A stretch of 64,000 nucleotides of DNA from Dyella_A sp051962475. GTDB lineage: Bacteria > Pseudomonadota > Gammaproteobacteria > Xanthomonadales > Rhodanobacteraceae. Below the pieces are notes generated by a model. That model did no database searches. It was not told the origin of the DNA and saw only the letters and a program-made list of their open reading frames with translations. The position numbers and the translations under genes were made by a program. The stretch spans positions 1-64,000 of the forward strand of contig NZ_JBQCCF010000028.1 in assembly GCF_051962475.1 (NCBI RefSeq). The letters run 5' to 3'. Of this stretch, positions 17,551 to 32,310 are shown piece after piece; position 1 is the first letter of the stretch; each line of letters opens with the position of its first letter.

Positions 17551-18894
17551 TCAGTCGGTGCGCGCGCGGATGCGCCGTCCACGCCAGCGCATCAACGGCT
17601 GCGCCGTGGCGCCGTGCAGAATCACGCTGAGCACCACGGTGGTCACGGCCAGCGCGGTGACCATGGCGGCATCGTCGCCCTCCAGGCCATGGGTGAGCGC
17701 GTAGGCGAGGTAGTTGACGGTGCCGATGCCGCGAACGCCCAGCCACCCCATCAGCAGGCGTCGTGGTCGCGGTGCGCCCACACCGATCGTAGCGAGGTAG
17801 ACCGACGCGGGACGGATCAGTGCGAACAGCAGCAGCGCCACCGCGATCGCTTGCAAACTCCAGTGTTTTGCCAGCGCCGCGCCGGTGGCGAACACCAGAC
17901 TGGCGGCGAGGATGCGTTCGAGCGTGTCGCCGAACGAGAGCGCATCGGAGACCACCATCCCGATCGATTCAGTCGGACCCAGCGGGTCGTCGCTGCGGCC
18001 CGAGCGATCCACCAGAAACTCGGCCGGCGGATGCACGTCTTGCTCTTCCTGAGAGGGACGCTTGCGCGGGTGCCGCGCCACGATAAGCAGCTCGGCGCGA
18101 CGCAGCCCCACGCCGGCGGCGAACGCGGCGAGAAACACCGATGCCGACAGCCACTCGGCCACGGCATAGGACAGCATCACGATCGCCAGGGCGAGAAAGT
18201 CGCTCGGTGCGGCGTCGTTGGTGATCGCCTTCACTTGCGTTCCGAGCAGGCCAAGTCCGAATCCGAGGCCGCCGCCCACCGCCAGCCCCACCGGCAGTGA
18301 CCACACGATCTCGCTCATCAGCCAGTGCCCGAGTGTGGCGCTGGAAATTCCCTCAGGCTGGCCCAGCAGCGCCAGTGCGAGCACGAGGAAGGGCAGTGCC
18401 GCGCCGTCGTTGAGGCCGGCCTCGACCGACAGCGCGCCGCGCATCGCGTCGCGGTCGTTGGCGTCGCCCACGGTGATCATGCCGGCCAGCACTGGATCGG
18501 TCGGGGCGATCATCGCGGCGCAGATCAGCGCCACCGCCCAACCGGTGCCGAAGATCCAGTGCATCGCGAGGCAGACTCCGGCAATGCACACCAGCATGGC
18601 CGGGAAGGCGAGGCGCCAGCCGGTGCGCCACGCGATGTGGCGAAAGCCCACCCGCAGGTTGAGCCCGCCGATGAACAGCGACACCACCAGCGCCAGCTCG
18701 CTTGCGATCGCCAACCAGCCAGGGTGCTCCGGAAAGTCCAGCCACACCACGTCGAGAAACCAGGGCACGGCGACGATGCCGGCACCGAGGAACAGCCAGA
18801 ACGAGGTGATCGGCAGGCGCCGGATCCAGCCGGAGGTGAGTCCCGCGCCGAGCAGCAGCACGCCACACGCCGCGATCCATGCGATGAGGCTCAC
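17551..18894 (-). CDS. CPA-type cation/proton antiporter
   Basis: The 447-residue inner-membrane protein has about 12 hydrophobic segments and the NhaP/CPA1 signature region MIAPTDPVLAG with the following EAGLNDGAALP, which carries the conserved ND pair. A hydrophilic insertion of about 40 residues (RKRPSQEEQDVHPP onward) lies before the last segments. It exchanges sodium or potassium for protons, supporting pH and ion balance. The start is GTG with AGGAGAA upstream. It is followed by the DUF4396 gene after 99 bp and preceded by the YihY gene by 37 bp, so the three may be one transcript. Confidence 0.9.
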   Translation of the reverse strand: MSLIAWIAACGVLLLGAGLTSGWIRRLPITSFWLFLGAGIVAVPWFLDVVWLDFPEHPGWLAIASELALVVSLFIGGLNLRVGFRHIAWRTGWRLAFPAMLVCIAGVCLAMHWIFGTGWAVALICAAMIAPTDPVLAGMITVGDANDRDAMRGALSVEAGLNDGAALPFLVLALALLGQPEGISSATLGHWLMSEIVWSLPVGLAVGGGLGFGLGLLGTQVKAITNDAAPSDFLALAIVMLSYAVAEWLSASVFLAAFAAGVGLRRAELLIVARHPRKRPSQEEQDVHPPAEFLVDRSGRSDDPLGPTESIGMVVSDALSFGDTLERILAASLVFATGAALAKHWSLQAIAVALLLFALIRPASVYLATIGVGAPRPRRLLMGWLGVRGIGTVNYLAYALTHGLEGDDAAMVTALAVTTVVLSVILHGATAQPLMRWRGRRIRARTD

Positions 18895-18931
18895 GGCTGC
18901 GTTCTCCTATGCGCAGCTGATGTGCACCTCG

Positions 18932-19786
18932 TCACTGCGTCGGCCTGGCATGCGCCGCCGGCCGCTCGCGTTCGCCGCGCACCTGCGCCAGGCCGTGGCT
19001 GAGTTCGGCGCCCATCAACACGATCAGCGAGGCGTAGTAGACCCACATCAGCAGCACCACGATGGCGCTGGCCGGCCCGTAGGCGCCGCCTATCTTGGAG
19101 CGCTCGATGTACATGGCGATGAGAAACTTGCCGGCCATGAACAGCAGCGAGGTGAGCGCTCCACCACGCACCGCGTCGCGCCATGCGATCTGCGCGTCGG
19201 GCAGAAAGCGGTACATCGCGCCGAACGCGATCCACAACACCAGTGCGGCCACCGCGTTCTCCAGTGCCAGCCAGCCGAGGCTGCCGCTGGGTACCACCAG
19301 GCTGATCAGCGCGGTAAGCGCGAACGAGACGATCACCAGAAAGCCGACGCCCACCAGTACGCCGATCGCGCGGGCGCGTGCCAGCAGCCAGCCGGTGAGC
19401 GCCTTGCCCGGGCGCGATTCGATGTCCCACACGCGATTGAGCGTGCTCTGCATCTGCGCGAACACCGCCGAGGCGCTGAACAGGGTAATGCCCAGTCCGA
19501 CCAGGCCGAGCAGGTGCCCGAGCTGCGGCCGTTCGCGTGCGCTATGGATCACCAGCCGCGCCGCGGCGGCGCCGTCGTTGCCGACGATGGCAGCCATCGT
19601 CTGGGTGAGCTGCTGCTCCATCCCCGGGCGCACGGCCGACATTGCCCACAGGAACAGCACGAGCACCGGCGCGAAGGAGAACGCCGAGTAGAACGCGAGC
19701 GCGGCGGCGCGGGTAAAGAGTTCGTCGTCCCAGAAGCCGGAGAACACCTTCCGGACCAGGCGAAGGATCTGCTGCATCGAGAGCAT
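18932..19786 (-). CDS. YihY/BrkB-family membrane protein
   Basis: The 284-residue protein shows the family pattern: an N-terminal cytoplasmic FTRAAALAFYSAFSFAP segment and six membrane helices, with WRDAVRGGALTSLLF before the final pair and SKIGGAYGPASAIVVLLMW. Members were once called ribonuclease BN; this was an error and the true function is unknown, possibly transport. The ATG at 19786 (MLSMQQ) or 19777 could be the start; neither has a clear ribosome-binding site. It is divergent from the gene at 20081, and a lone TTGAT half-site at about 19930 lies between them. Confidence 0.88.
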   Translation of the reverse strand: MLSMQQILRLVRKVFSGFWDDELFTRAAALAFYSAFSFAPVLVLFLWAMSAVRPGMEQQLTQTMAAIVGNDGAAAARLVIHSARERPQLGHLLGLVGLGITLFSASAVFAQMQSTLNRVWDIESRPGKALTGWLLARARAIGVLVGVGFLVIVSFALTALISLVVPSGSLGWLALENAVAALVLWIAFGAMYRFLPDAQIAWRDAVRGGALTSLLFMAGKFLIAMYIERSKIGGAYGPASAIVVLLMWVYYASLIVLMGAELSHGLAQVRGERERPAAHARPTQ

Positions 19787-20080
19787 GCGAAGCGAGGATC
19801 GTGGCGAAGGGGCCGCACCGTAGCATCGGTCGCAGTCGCCGGAACGTGAGTGCGCCTGCGCGCCGGCCAGGCCGATGCCGACATCACTGTGCGATGTGCC
19901 GATCGCAAGAAGCCGCGCGCCATCGCCTTCATGCACTGTTGATCTGCGCTCCACTTCCCGCTGCGTAGAGTCCGCACACAGCGCACGTCACCTCCGTTCG
20001 CGTCCACCGAGGCCTCGCGCTGCGGCGGCGATCCGTGGCCGGGGTTTCCGACGGCGTGACGACAACAACGGGAGCCCGCC

Positions 20081-20578
20081 ATGAAAAGACGCGCCGTGTT
20101 CAGCGCCACCGATATGTCTGTCGTTCGCGAGGCGATGCACGCCGCCCGTGCGTCCGGCATCGCCAACGACGACATCTCGCTGATCGCCCGTTCGGACATC
20201 GAGGTGGAAAGCATTCCCGACGACCGCAAGGTGGCCGATGGCGACTTCTATCCCGCCGCAGTGCGTGGCGCCGTGGGTGGCGGCGTGGTCGGCCTGCTCG
20301 CCGGGCTGGTGGCGGTGGTCGCCGCGCCCATCGGCATCACCGTGGCCGGCGTGGTCGGTCTGGGCCTGGCCGGCGCGTCGCTGGGGACCTGGTCGTCGGC
20401 GCTCGCCGGTTCGACCGTGCCCGATCCGGTGCGCCGCGAGTTCGAGGACGAGATCGCGCAGGGCCGCATCCTGGTGGTGATCGATGGCGATGAGGAGATC
20501 CTGCCCGTCGCGATCGCCGCGATCTCGGCGACACGGGCCGTCCATCTGCCGTTCGATCGACCCACGGTGATGACGTGA
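20081..20578 (+). CDS. glycine-rich membrane stress protein, unknown
   Basis: The 165-residue protein has a soluble N-terminus with a beta-alpha-beta look (FSATDMSVVREAMHAARASG), a central hydrophobic Gly/Ala hairpin (GAVGGGVVGLLAG onward, about residues 62-105), and a soluble C-terminus. This layout is shared by DUF1269- and GSP17M-type stress proteins, where the Gly-rich hairpin inserts in the membrane. GGGAG lies before the ATG. It is 40 bp ahead of actA and may be the leader gene of the respiratory operon. No specific function can be assigned. Confidence 0.75.
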   Translation: MKRRAVFSATDMSVVREAMHAARASGIANDDISLIARSDIEVESIPDDRKVADGDFYPAAVRGAVGGGVVGLLAGLVAVVAAPIGITVAGVVGLGLAGASLGTWSSALAGSTVPDPVRREFEDEIAQGRILVVIDGDEEILPVAIAAISATRAVHLPFDRPTVMT

Positions 20579-20618
20579 GCGTGCGTTCGCTCCCACCCGA
20601 TCGACTTGCGCCCGTGGC

Positions 20619-21262
20619 ATGAGCCAAGTGTTCTCGCCGCGGGCGGGCCTGTATGTGCTGCTCGCCCTTTTCGCGCTGGTGCTGACCGCCGGCGGCGCGT
20701 TCGCCGGGTGGCGTGCACTCACCGCCGAGCCGCACGCGCGCGACGCGGCGGTCAACCAGCCGGTGCCGTTCAGTCACGCACACCACGTGGGCGAGGTGGG
20801 CCTGGACTGCCGCTACTGCCACAGCACGGTCGAGACCTCCGCCTACGCCGGCATGCCACCGATCTCCACCTGCATGACCTGTCACTCGCAGCTGTTCACC
20901 GACCAACCGATGCTGCGCCCGCTGGTGCGCAGCTGGCAGACGCACGTGCCGCTGCAGTGGAACCGGGTCAACCAGCTGCCCGACTTCGTCTACTTCAACC
21001 ACAGCATCCACGTGGCCAAAGGCGTGGGCTGCGTGAGCTGCCACGGACGGGTCGACCGCATGCCGCTGATGCGGCGCACCGCGTCGCTGTCGATGCAGTG
21101 GTGCCTGCAATGTCATCGCGCGCCGCAGCGGTACCTGCGTCCGCGCTCGAAGGTGTTCGACCTGGCCTGGCAGCCGGAGCATCAGCAGACGCTGGGGCTG
21201 GCGCTGATCCGTCGCTACGACATCCACACCTCGCGGCTCACCGACTGCTCGGTATGTCACCG

Positions 21263-21266
<4 letters not shown>
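20619..21266 (+). CDS. actA: alternative complex III pentaheme cytochrome c subunit
   Basis: The 215-residue protein has one N-terminal membrane anchor (residues 11-33) and five CxxCH heme sites: CRYCH, CMTCH, CVSCH, CLQCH and CSVCH. Five hemes, one anchor and the position in front of an actB gene identify ActA of alternative complex III (ACIII), which takes part in electron flow from quinol to the oxidase on the periplasmic side. No ribosome-binding site is obvious before the ATG. Its stop overlaps the actB start. It is the first gene of a 12-gene coupled operon. Confidence 0.93.
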
Positions 21267-24243
<2,977 letters not shown>

Positions 24244-24247
<4 letters not shown>

Positions 24248-25617
24248 GCGCGCTGGACCCACGAGTGGATGGCGCCGCCGCACCGGCGATCGACCCGCGC
24301 GCCACGATGGCCGACGTCACCGCGCACACCAGCGACCTGGTGCTGGAACGCCCGGCCGGGCGGACCTGGCTGATCTGCTTCGCCATCGCACTGCTGCTTA
24401 CCGGCGTGCTGGCCGCGGGAATCTGGCGGCTGCTGCTCAAGGGCGTGGGCATCTGGGGACTGAACATCCCGGCCGCGTGGGCCTTTGCCATCACCAACTA
24501 CGTGTGGTGGATCGCCATCGGCATGGGCGGCACCTTCATTTCCGCAGGGCTCTACTTGACCCGCCAGGACTGGCGCTCCGGGCTCAACCGCTTTGCCGAG
24601 TCGATGACGGTCTGCGCGGTGTCGGTGTCGGGCATCTTCCCGATCCTGCACCTGGGCCGGCCGTGGTTCTTCTACTGGCTGATGCCGTACCCCAACCGCA
24701 TGGGCGTGTGGCCGCAGTGGCGCAGTTCGCTGCTGTGGGATTTCTTCGCCATCGTGGCCTACCTGCTGGTATCGCTGATGTACTGGTACGTGGGGCTGAT
24801 CCCCGATCTGGCGACGCTGCGCGACCGCGCCCGCAAGCGCTGGAAGCAGGTGACGTACGGCTTGTTCGCGCTCGGCTGGCGCGGCGACGCCGGGCATTGG
24901 GCGCGCTACGAGCGGCTGAGCCTGGTGCTGGCGGGCCTGTCGGTGCCGCTGGTGTTCTCGGTGCACAGCATGGTGGCGCTGGATTTTTCCGAGGGCCTGC
25001 TGCCGGGCTGGCACTCCACGCTGTTCCCGCCGTTCTTCATCGCCGGGGCACTGTTCTCCGGCTTTGCGATGGCGCTGGTGTTGGGCATTCCGCTGCGCCG
25101 CTGGTACCACCTGGAGGCATACATCACCGAGCGCCACCTGGACAACCTGGCCCGGCTGATGCTCGCCGCAGGGTTGGTGGTGGGCTACAGCTACGCCACC
25201 GAGCTGTTCACCGCGTTCTACAGCATGGATCGCTTCGAGATCGCCGAGGCGAAGGACCGCCTGTTCGGCGCCTACGCCTGGATGTTCTGGCTGATCGTCG
25301 GCTGCAACGTGGTGTCGATCCAGGCCTTGTGGTCGCCGCGCGTGCGGCGCAACCGCACGGCACTGATGGTGATCGGCATCCTGGTGCTGATCGGCATGTG
25401 GTTCGAGCGCCTGCTGCTGATCCTCAACAGCCTGTACCACGGCGCGCTGCCCTCATCCTGGGGCATGTTCTATCCCACGATGTGGGATCTGGCCTTCCTG
25501 GCCGGATCGATCGGGCTGTTCTTCCTGCTGCTGCTGATCCTGCTGCGCTGGGTACCGATGCTCTCGATGTTCGAGCTGCGCAAGTTGATCCACGCCCGTG
25601 GCGGAGCCGTGCGATGA
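24244..25617 (+). CDS. actC: alternative complex III NrfD-like quinol-binding subunit
   Basis: This 457-residue integral membrane protein of the NrfD/PsrC type has about ten hydrophobic segments; GMGGTFISAGLYLTR and HLGRPWFFYW are typical of the NrfD fold that forms the quinol site. The start is GTG overlapping the actB stop (GTGA), which leaves about 40 hydrophilic residues before the first helix. It passes electrons from quinol to ActB. Its stop overlaps actD (ATGA). Confidence 0.93.
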
Positions 25618-26150
25618 CGCCTTCGAGCCCGTGCGGATGGATGGTGCAGCTGGCGGATGCCGACACGTTGCTGCAGGCCGTGCAGCGGCTGCGCGCGGCG
25701 GGCGTGCGGCGACTGCACGCGTACGCACCGCTGGCCGTGCCGGGGCTGGCCGAACTGCTGCCTCCGCGGCGCCGGGTGGTGCCGTGGGCGGCACTGCTCG
25801 GCGGGCTGTGCGGCGGGCTCGGCACGCTGGCGCTGCAGTACTACTCGGCGGTGATCGACTACCCGGTGCGCGTGGGCGGTCGTCCCTACGCCAGCTGGCC
25901 GGCGTTCGTGCCGGCGGCGCTGGAGATGACGCTGCTGTTCACCGCCGGCTTCGCCGTGCTCGCCATGCTGATCGCCAATCGCCTGCCGCGCTGGTACCAC
26001 CCGGCGTTCAACGTCGAGCCGTTCGCACTGGCCAGCCAGGATGGCTTCTTCGTGGTGGTGGATACCGGCGACCCACGCTGCGATCCGCATCGGCTCGCCG
26101 ATCTGCTGCACGATCTCGACCCGGTGGCCACCCACCCGGTGGCGCCATGA
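25614..26150 (+). CDS. actD: alternative complex III subunit ActD (DUF3341)
   Basis: The 178-residue protein has a soluble N-terminus, two membrane helices (about residues 60-82 and 103-125) joined by a loop containing VGGRPYASWPAF, and a soluble C-terminus with LPRWYHPAF. This is the DUF3341/ActD pattern. It is a structural subunit of ACIII. Start and stop both overlap neighbours (ATGA). Confidence 0.92.
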   Translation: MTPSSPCGWMVQLADADTLLQAVQRLRAAGVRRLHAYAPLAVPGLAELLPPRRRVVPWAALLGGLCGGLGTLALQYYSAVIDYPVRVGGRPYASWPAFVPAALEMTLLFTAGFAVLAMLIANRLPRWYHPAFNVEPFALASQDGFFVVVDTGDPRCDPHRLADLLHDLDPVATHPVAP

Positions 26151-26824
26151 AGGCGCGGCGGCTCTTGGTGTGCCTTCTCCCGCTGCTGGCCTTGGCCGGC
26201 TGCGAGCGGGCGATGCACGACATGTATCAGCAGCCCAAGGACGGGCCCGGCAAAGCCAGCTCGCTGTTCGCCGACGGCAGCGCCCAGCGCCACGCTCCGG
26301 CCGGTGCCGTCGCCTACAGCCAGGCCGAGGCCGCCGACACCTCCGGCGGCCGGCACGGTCGTGTGGTGGAACCGCGTTACCACGCCGAGCTCGCCGTGCC
26401 GATCGACGACCAGGGCGCCAGCCGCGTGCAGGGGGCCAGCGACCCGGCGCCGCGCGCCAATCCGCTGGCGATCACGCCGGCGCTGCTCGCGCGCGGGCAG
26501 CAACGCTACGAGATCTACTGTTCGGCGTGCCACGGGCTCGATGGCCGCGGCGACGGCATGGTGGTGCAGCGCGGCTTTCCCGCGCCGCCGACTTACCACA
26601 GCGAGCGCCTGCGCCAGGCGCCGGACAGCCACTTCTATAACGTGATCACGCACGGCTACGGTGTGATGTACCCGTACGCCGATCGGGTCGCCCCGCGCGA
26701 TCGCTGGGCGATCGTGGCCTACATCCGTGCGCTGCAGCTGAGCCAGCACGTGCCGGCCGCAAAGCTGAGCGCGCAGGGCCGCGCCGTGCTCGACGCCGCC
26801 AACCAGCGTGGAGCGCGCCGATGA
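26147..26824 (+). CDS. actE: alternative complex III monoheme cytochrome c lipoprotein
   Basis: The 225-residue protein has a lipoprotein signal (lipobox LAGC, Cys19) and one heme site, CSACH, in the second half, with a distal Met candidate in YGVMYPYADRV. ActE is the periplasmic monoheme subunit of ACIII and is placed to hand electrons to the heme c domain of CoxB. It overlaps actD and actF by four bases each. Confidence 0.92.
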   Translation: MKARRLLVCLLPLLALAGCERAMHDMYQQPKDGPGKASSLFADGSAQRHAPAGAVAYSQAEAADTSGGRHGRVVEPRYHAELAVPIDDQGASRVQGASDPAPRANPLAITPALLARGQQRYEIYCSACHGLDGRGDGMVVQRGFPAPPTYHSERLRQAPDSHFYNVITHGYGVMYPYADRVAPRDRWAIVAYIRALQLSQHVPAAKLSAQGRAVLDAANQRGARR

Positions 26825-27939
26825 GCCGGGCCGTCATGCGCATCGATCGGCGCGAGCTCCGCGCGAGCGCGCCGGCGTGGCTGGCGGGCATCGTGCTGCT
26901 GGCGATCGGTGCGTTGCTTGGGAGCGACGCCGCGCGCCCGGCGCTGCAGGGTTACCTGGTGGCGTGGCTGTTCTGCCTGGCGTTGCCGCTGGGCAGCATG
27001 GCGTGGCTGGCCATCCATCGGTTGACCGGCGGACGCTGGGGCAGGGCGCTGCACCCGTACTGGCAGATCGGCATCGGTCTGCTGCCGTGGGTGGCCGTGC
27101 TGGCGCTGCCGCTCGCGCTCGGTGCGCCGCTGCTGTTTCCGTGGGTGCATGCCTCGACGACCGCGGTGCCGCGCTGGTACCTCAACCTGCCGTTCCTGTA
27201 CTTGCGTCTGGCCGGCTGCATGGCGCTGTGGCTGGTGCTGGCCGGGTGTCAGCGGCGCTGGCGCGCCGACTTGCTGCGGCCCTCGCTGGCCAGCCAGGGT
27301 TTCGCCAGCGTCGTGCTGCTGGTCCTGTTGCTCACCATTTCGCTCACCGCGGTGGACTGGATCATGTCGCTGGTGCCGCCCTGGCACTCCACCGCGCTGG
27401 GCATGCTGGTGATGACCTGCTTGCTGACCATCGCCCTGGCGCTGCCGCTGCTGGCGGCAATCCGTGCGCGGCCGCGGCAGCCCACCACGCCCGAGGTGCT
27501 GCAGTTGCGCCGCGACCTGGGCAACCTGCTGCTGGCCTGCGTGCTGGGCTGGGCCTATCTCGCCTTCATGGATTACCTCACCGCGTGGATCGCCGACCTG
27601 CCGGCGGAAACGGTGTGGTATCTGCCCCGGCTGCAGTGGCCATGGAGCGTGCTGCCGCTGGCGCTGCTGGTGCTGCACCTGGGCGTGCCGCTGGCGGCCC
27701 TGCTGCCGCGCCGCGGCAAGCACAGCCCTCGCGTATTGGCTGCCATGGCGGTGCTGGTGCTGGCGATGCAGTTCGCCAACCTGGTGTGGCTGGTGCTGCC
27801 CGGGTTGCGCTTGCCTGCACGACCGCTGCTGTGGTCCGACGCCTTCGCGTGGAGCGGCGTGGCGGTGCTGATGGCGGCGGCCTGGCGGCAGGTGCGGCGC
27901 CGACTGGCGAGCGAGCAGCCCGAGGGGCATCGCGCATGA
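26821..27939 (+). CDS. actF: alternative complex III integral membrane subunit ActF
   Basis: The 372-residue protein has about ten hydrophobic helices and resembles ActC-type subunits; DWIMSLVPPWHSTALGM and the FMDYLTAWIADLPAE region are typical of ActF. In solved ACIII structures ActF lies opposite ActC and may form part of the proton path. It overlaps both neighbours (ATGA). Confidence 0.9.
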   Translation: MSRAVMRIDRRELRASAPAWLAGIVLLAIGALLGSDAARPALQGYLVAWLFCLALPLGSMAWLAIHRLTGGRWGRALHPYWQIGIGLLPWVAVLALPLALGAPLLFPWVHASTTAVPRWYLNLPFLYLRLAGCMALWLVLAGCQRRWRADLLRPSLASQGFASVVLLVLLLTISLTAVDWIMSLVPPWHSTALGMLVMTCLLTIALALPLLAAIRARPRQPTTPEVLQLRRDLGNLLLACVLGWAYLAFMDYLTAWIADLPAETVWYLPRLQWPWSVLPLALLVLHLGVPLAALLPRRGKHSPRVLAAMAVLVLAMQFANLVWLVLPGLRLPARPLLWSDAFAWSGVAVLMAAAWRQVRRRLASEQPEGHRA

Positions 27940-28304
27940 GCCCGCAGCCGCAGTACCAGCCCGACACCGTCGATGCGCGGCAGCTGCTGCGGGTGGGCGC
28001 GATCTTTGCCCTGGCGTTCGGCCTGATCCTGGCCCTGATGTACCTGCTGTGGCGTCCGCAATCACCGCGCAAACCGCAGGCCGACGCGGTGCCGCCGGCG
28101 CCGCGGTTGCAGGCCGATCCGCGGCGCGACCTGCTCGCCACCCAGATGGAGCAGCAACGCCGCCTGCAGCAATACGGCTGGAACGATCCGCAGCATCGCT
28201 CCGCGCACATCCCGTTGCAGCAGGCGATGGCCCGGCTGGCAGCTCAGGGCGAGCGCCAGAGCGCCGCGGCGGATCAGAACCAGCACCGCGGAGCAGGGCG
28301 ATGA
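27936..28304 (+). CDS. actG: small single-helix subunit, probable ActG
   Basis: This 122-residue protein has one membrane segment (about residues 20-40: GAIFALAFGLILALMYLLW) and a Pro/Gln-rich tail with EQQRRLQQYGWND. It sits between actF and sco with four-base overlaps on both sides, the place of actG or a small assembly gene in other ACIII clusters. Sequence identity to ActG cannot be judged by eye, so the name rests on size, topology and position. Confidence 0.65.
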   Translation: MSPQPQYQPDTVDARQLLRVGAIFALAFGLILALMYLLWRPQSPRKPQADAVPPAPRLQADPRRDLLATQMEQQRRLQQYGWNDPQHRSAHIPLQQAMARLAAQGERQSAAADQNQHRGAGR

Positions 28305-29110
28305 ACGCGCGGCGACCATGGATCATCTGGCTGGTGTGCCTGGCGCTGTCCTGCACCGCGAGTGCCGGCGCGCCGCCACCGCCGCCCAAGCTGGATCAGC
28401 AGGTGGGCTTCGACCAGCGCCTCGGCGCGCAGCTGCCACTGGCGGCCCGCTTCACCGATCGCCATGGGCGCAGCGCCAGCCTCGGCCAGTGGATGGACGG
28501 TCGCCCCACGGTGCTGGCGATGGGCTACTTCCATTGCCCGAACCTGTGCGACGCGGTGCTGCAGGGCATGGCGCACGCGGTGGCACGCAGCGGCCTGCAG
28601 CCCGGGCGCGACGTCACGGTGCTGTTCGTGAGCATCGATCCGCGCGAGCGGCCGGAGGATGCACGCCACGCCGAGCAGATGCTGGCGCGGATGAACCCGC
28701 AGGCTGACGCCTCGCGCTGGCACTTCCTGCTCGGCAGCGAAGACGCCATCCACGCGCTGGCCGGCGCCAGCGGCTATCGCTACCTGTACGACGCGCGCAT
28801 CGACCAGTACGCGCACGCGGCCGGCATCGTGGTGGCCAGTGCGGGCGGCAAGGTGGCGCAATACCTGTTCGGCGTGCGCTACCCGTCGCGCAGCCTGCGA
28901 CTGGCGCTGGTGGATGCCTCGCAGGGCCGGGTCGGCAACGTGGTCGATCAGCTGGTGCTGCTGTGCTGTGGCTACGATCCGGCCACCGGCCGTTACTCGC
29001 TGCTGATTGGACGGGTGATGCGCTGGCTCGGCTGCGCGTTCGCGCTGGGCCTGATCGCTGCGCTGCTGCTGCGGCGCCGCCGAGCGGAACGGCCGGAGCC
29101 ACGCACATGA
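28301..29110 (+). CDS. sco: SCO1/SenC copper chaperone
   Basis: The 269-residue protein has an N-terminal signal or anchor, a thioredoxin-like SCO domain with the copper-binding CPNLC motif (GYFHCPNLCDAV) and a distal His candidate in YAHAAGI, and a C-terminal membrane helix with a basic tail. It delivers copper to the CuA centre of CoxB, whose gene follows with an ATGA overlap. A second helix at the C-terminus is common in SCO proteins encoded with ACIII-caa3 clusters. Confidence 0.92.
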   Translation: MNARRPWIIWLVCLALSCTASAGAPPPPPKLDQQVGFDQRLGAQLPLAARFTDRHGRSASLGQWMDGRPTVLAMGYFHCPNLCDAVLQGMAHAVARSGLQPGRDVTVLFVSIDPRERPEDARHAEQMLARMNPQADASRWHFLLGSEDAIHALAGASGYRYLYDARIDQYAHAAGIVVASAGGKVAQYLFGVRYPSRSLRLALVDASQGRVGNVVDQLVLLCCGYDPATGRYSLLIGRVMRWLGCAFALGLIAALLLRRRRAERPEPRT

Positions 29111-30055
29111 CCCTGCATCTTCCCCTCACGCCCGAGGCGTCGAACTTCGCGCCGCATATCGACGCGCTGTTCAACGCGATGCTGTGGCTGTGCGGCCTGG
29201 TGGCGCTGGCCGTGTTCGCGGTGATGATCGTCTTCTGCGTGAAGTACCGCCGCGGCAGCCCGGCCGACCGCAGTGAGCGACGGCACAGCAGCCTGGCGGT
29301 GGAACTCACCTGGACCATCGTGCCGTTCCTGATGTTCTGCGGGCTGTTCGGCTGGAGCCTGAGGTTGTGGAGCGAGCTGCGCACGCCGCCGGGCGACGCC
29401 GCCACCGTCTACGTGGTGGCCAAGCAGTGGATGTGGAAGGTGCAGCACGCCGGCGGCCAGCGTGAGATCGACCGCCTGCACCTGCCGCTGGGCCAGCCCA
29501 CGCGCCTGCTGATGACCTCGCAGGACGTGATCCACAGCTTCTACGTGCCCGCGTTCCGGGTGAAGCAGGACGTGCTGCCCGGGCGCTACACGCAGATGTG
29601 GTTCACCCCCACCCGGCTGGGCCGGTTCGATCTGCTGTGCGCCGAGTTCTGCGGCACCGACCACGCGGCGATGCGCGGCGAGGTGGTGGTGATGCGGCCC
29701 GAGCGCTACGCCCAGTGGTTGCAATCGCATGCCAGCACCGGGCTGGCCCAGCGCGGCGAAGTGCTGTTCCGTCGCTTCGGCTGCAGCGGCTGCCACGGCG
29801 CCGGCGCCACCGTGCACGCACCGGACCTGTCGGGCATCTACGGCACCCGCGTGGCGTTGGCCGACGGCAGCACGGCCAAGGTGGACGACCGCTACCTGCA
29901 CGACTCGATCATGCTGCCCGATTCACAGGTCGTGGCCGGCTATGCGCCGATCATGCCCAGCTACGAGGGCCGCATCGGCGAGGAAGACGTGCTGGCCCTG
30001 CTGGCCTACCTCAAATCCAGCGATTCGCCCGGAACGCATCCCACGGAGCCATCGC

Positions 30056-30069
<14 letters not shown>
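29107..30069 (+). CDS. coxB: caa3 cytochrome c oxidase subunit II with heme c domain
   Basis: The 320-residue protein has two N-terminal membrane helices, a cupredoxin domain with the full CuA motif CAEFCGTDHAAM, and a C-terminal cytochrome c domain with CSGCH and a Met ligand candidate in PIMPSYEG. The fused heme c defines a caa3-type oxidase. It accepts electrons from the ACIII cytochromes. Its last 14 bases overlap coxA. Confidence 0.95.
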
Positions 30070-31659
<1,590 letters not shown>

Positions 31660-31663
<4 letters not shown>

Positions 31664-32310
31664 GCGACACGGCGCAGGCCCATCTGCAGGAGCAGTTCGA
31701 GGAGCCGACTCAGCAGCGCGAGGCGTCGACGCTCGGCATGTGGCAGTTCCTCGCCACCGAGGTGCTGTTCTTCGGCGTGCTGTTCGCCGCCTACGCGGTG
31801 TGCCGCTTCCGCTTCCCCGAAGGCTTCGCCGAAGCGGCCCGGCACACCCACGTGGTCTACGGCACGATCGAGACGGCTGTGCTGCTGGTGTCCAGTGCCG
31901 GCGCCGCGCTGGCGTTGCGCGACGTGGAGCTGGGCGGTCGGCGCGTGGCGGCGCTGCTGCTCTGGGGCACGGCGCTGCTCGGCGCGGTGTTCCTGACACT
32001 GCACGGGGTGGAGTACACCAAGGAATTCCACGAGGGGTTGATCCCAGGGCTGCGCTTCACCCACGCCGGACCACAGGCCCACGCGGTGGAACTCTTCTAC
32101 TGCCTGTATTTCGTGATCACCGGCTTCCACAGCCTGCACGTGATGATCGGCGTGGCACTGATGAGCGTGATCGGCTGGCGTACCTGGCGCGGTCGCTACG
32201 CCCCCGACTACGCCACGCCGGTGGAGAACGCCGCGCTGTACTGGCATTTCGTCGACATCGTGTGGATCTTCGTCTATCCGATGATCTACCTGGTGGGGCG
32301 AAGCGGATGA
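31660..32310 (+). CDS. coxC: cytochrome c oxidase subunit III
   Basis: The 216-residue protein begins hydrophilic and then has five membrane helices, with the family motifs MWQFLATEVLFFG, HGVEYTKE and FHSLHVMIG, and ends YWHFVDIVWIFVYPMIYL. It stabilises the subunit I core. Overlaps with coxA and coxD (ATGA) place it firmly in the oxidase operon. Confidence 0.95.

Noticed and set aside
19930..19943. Further FNR-like box (TTGAT half-site) before the YihY gene
   Set aside because: Only the left half matches; the right half does not resemble ATCAA.
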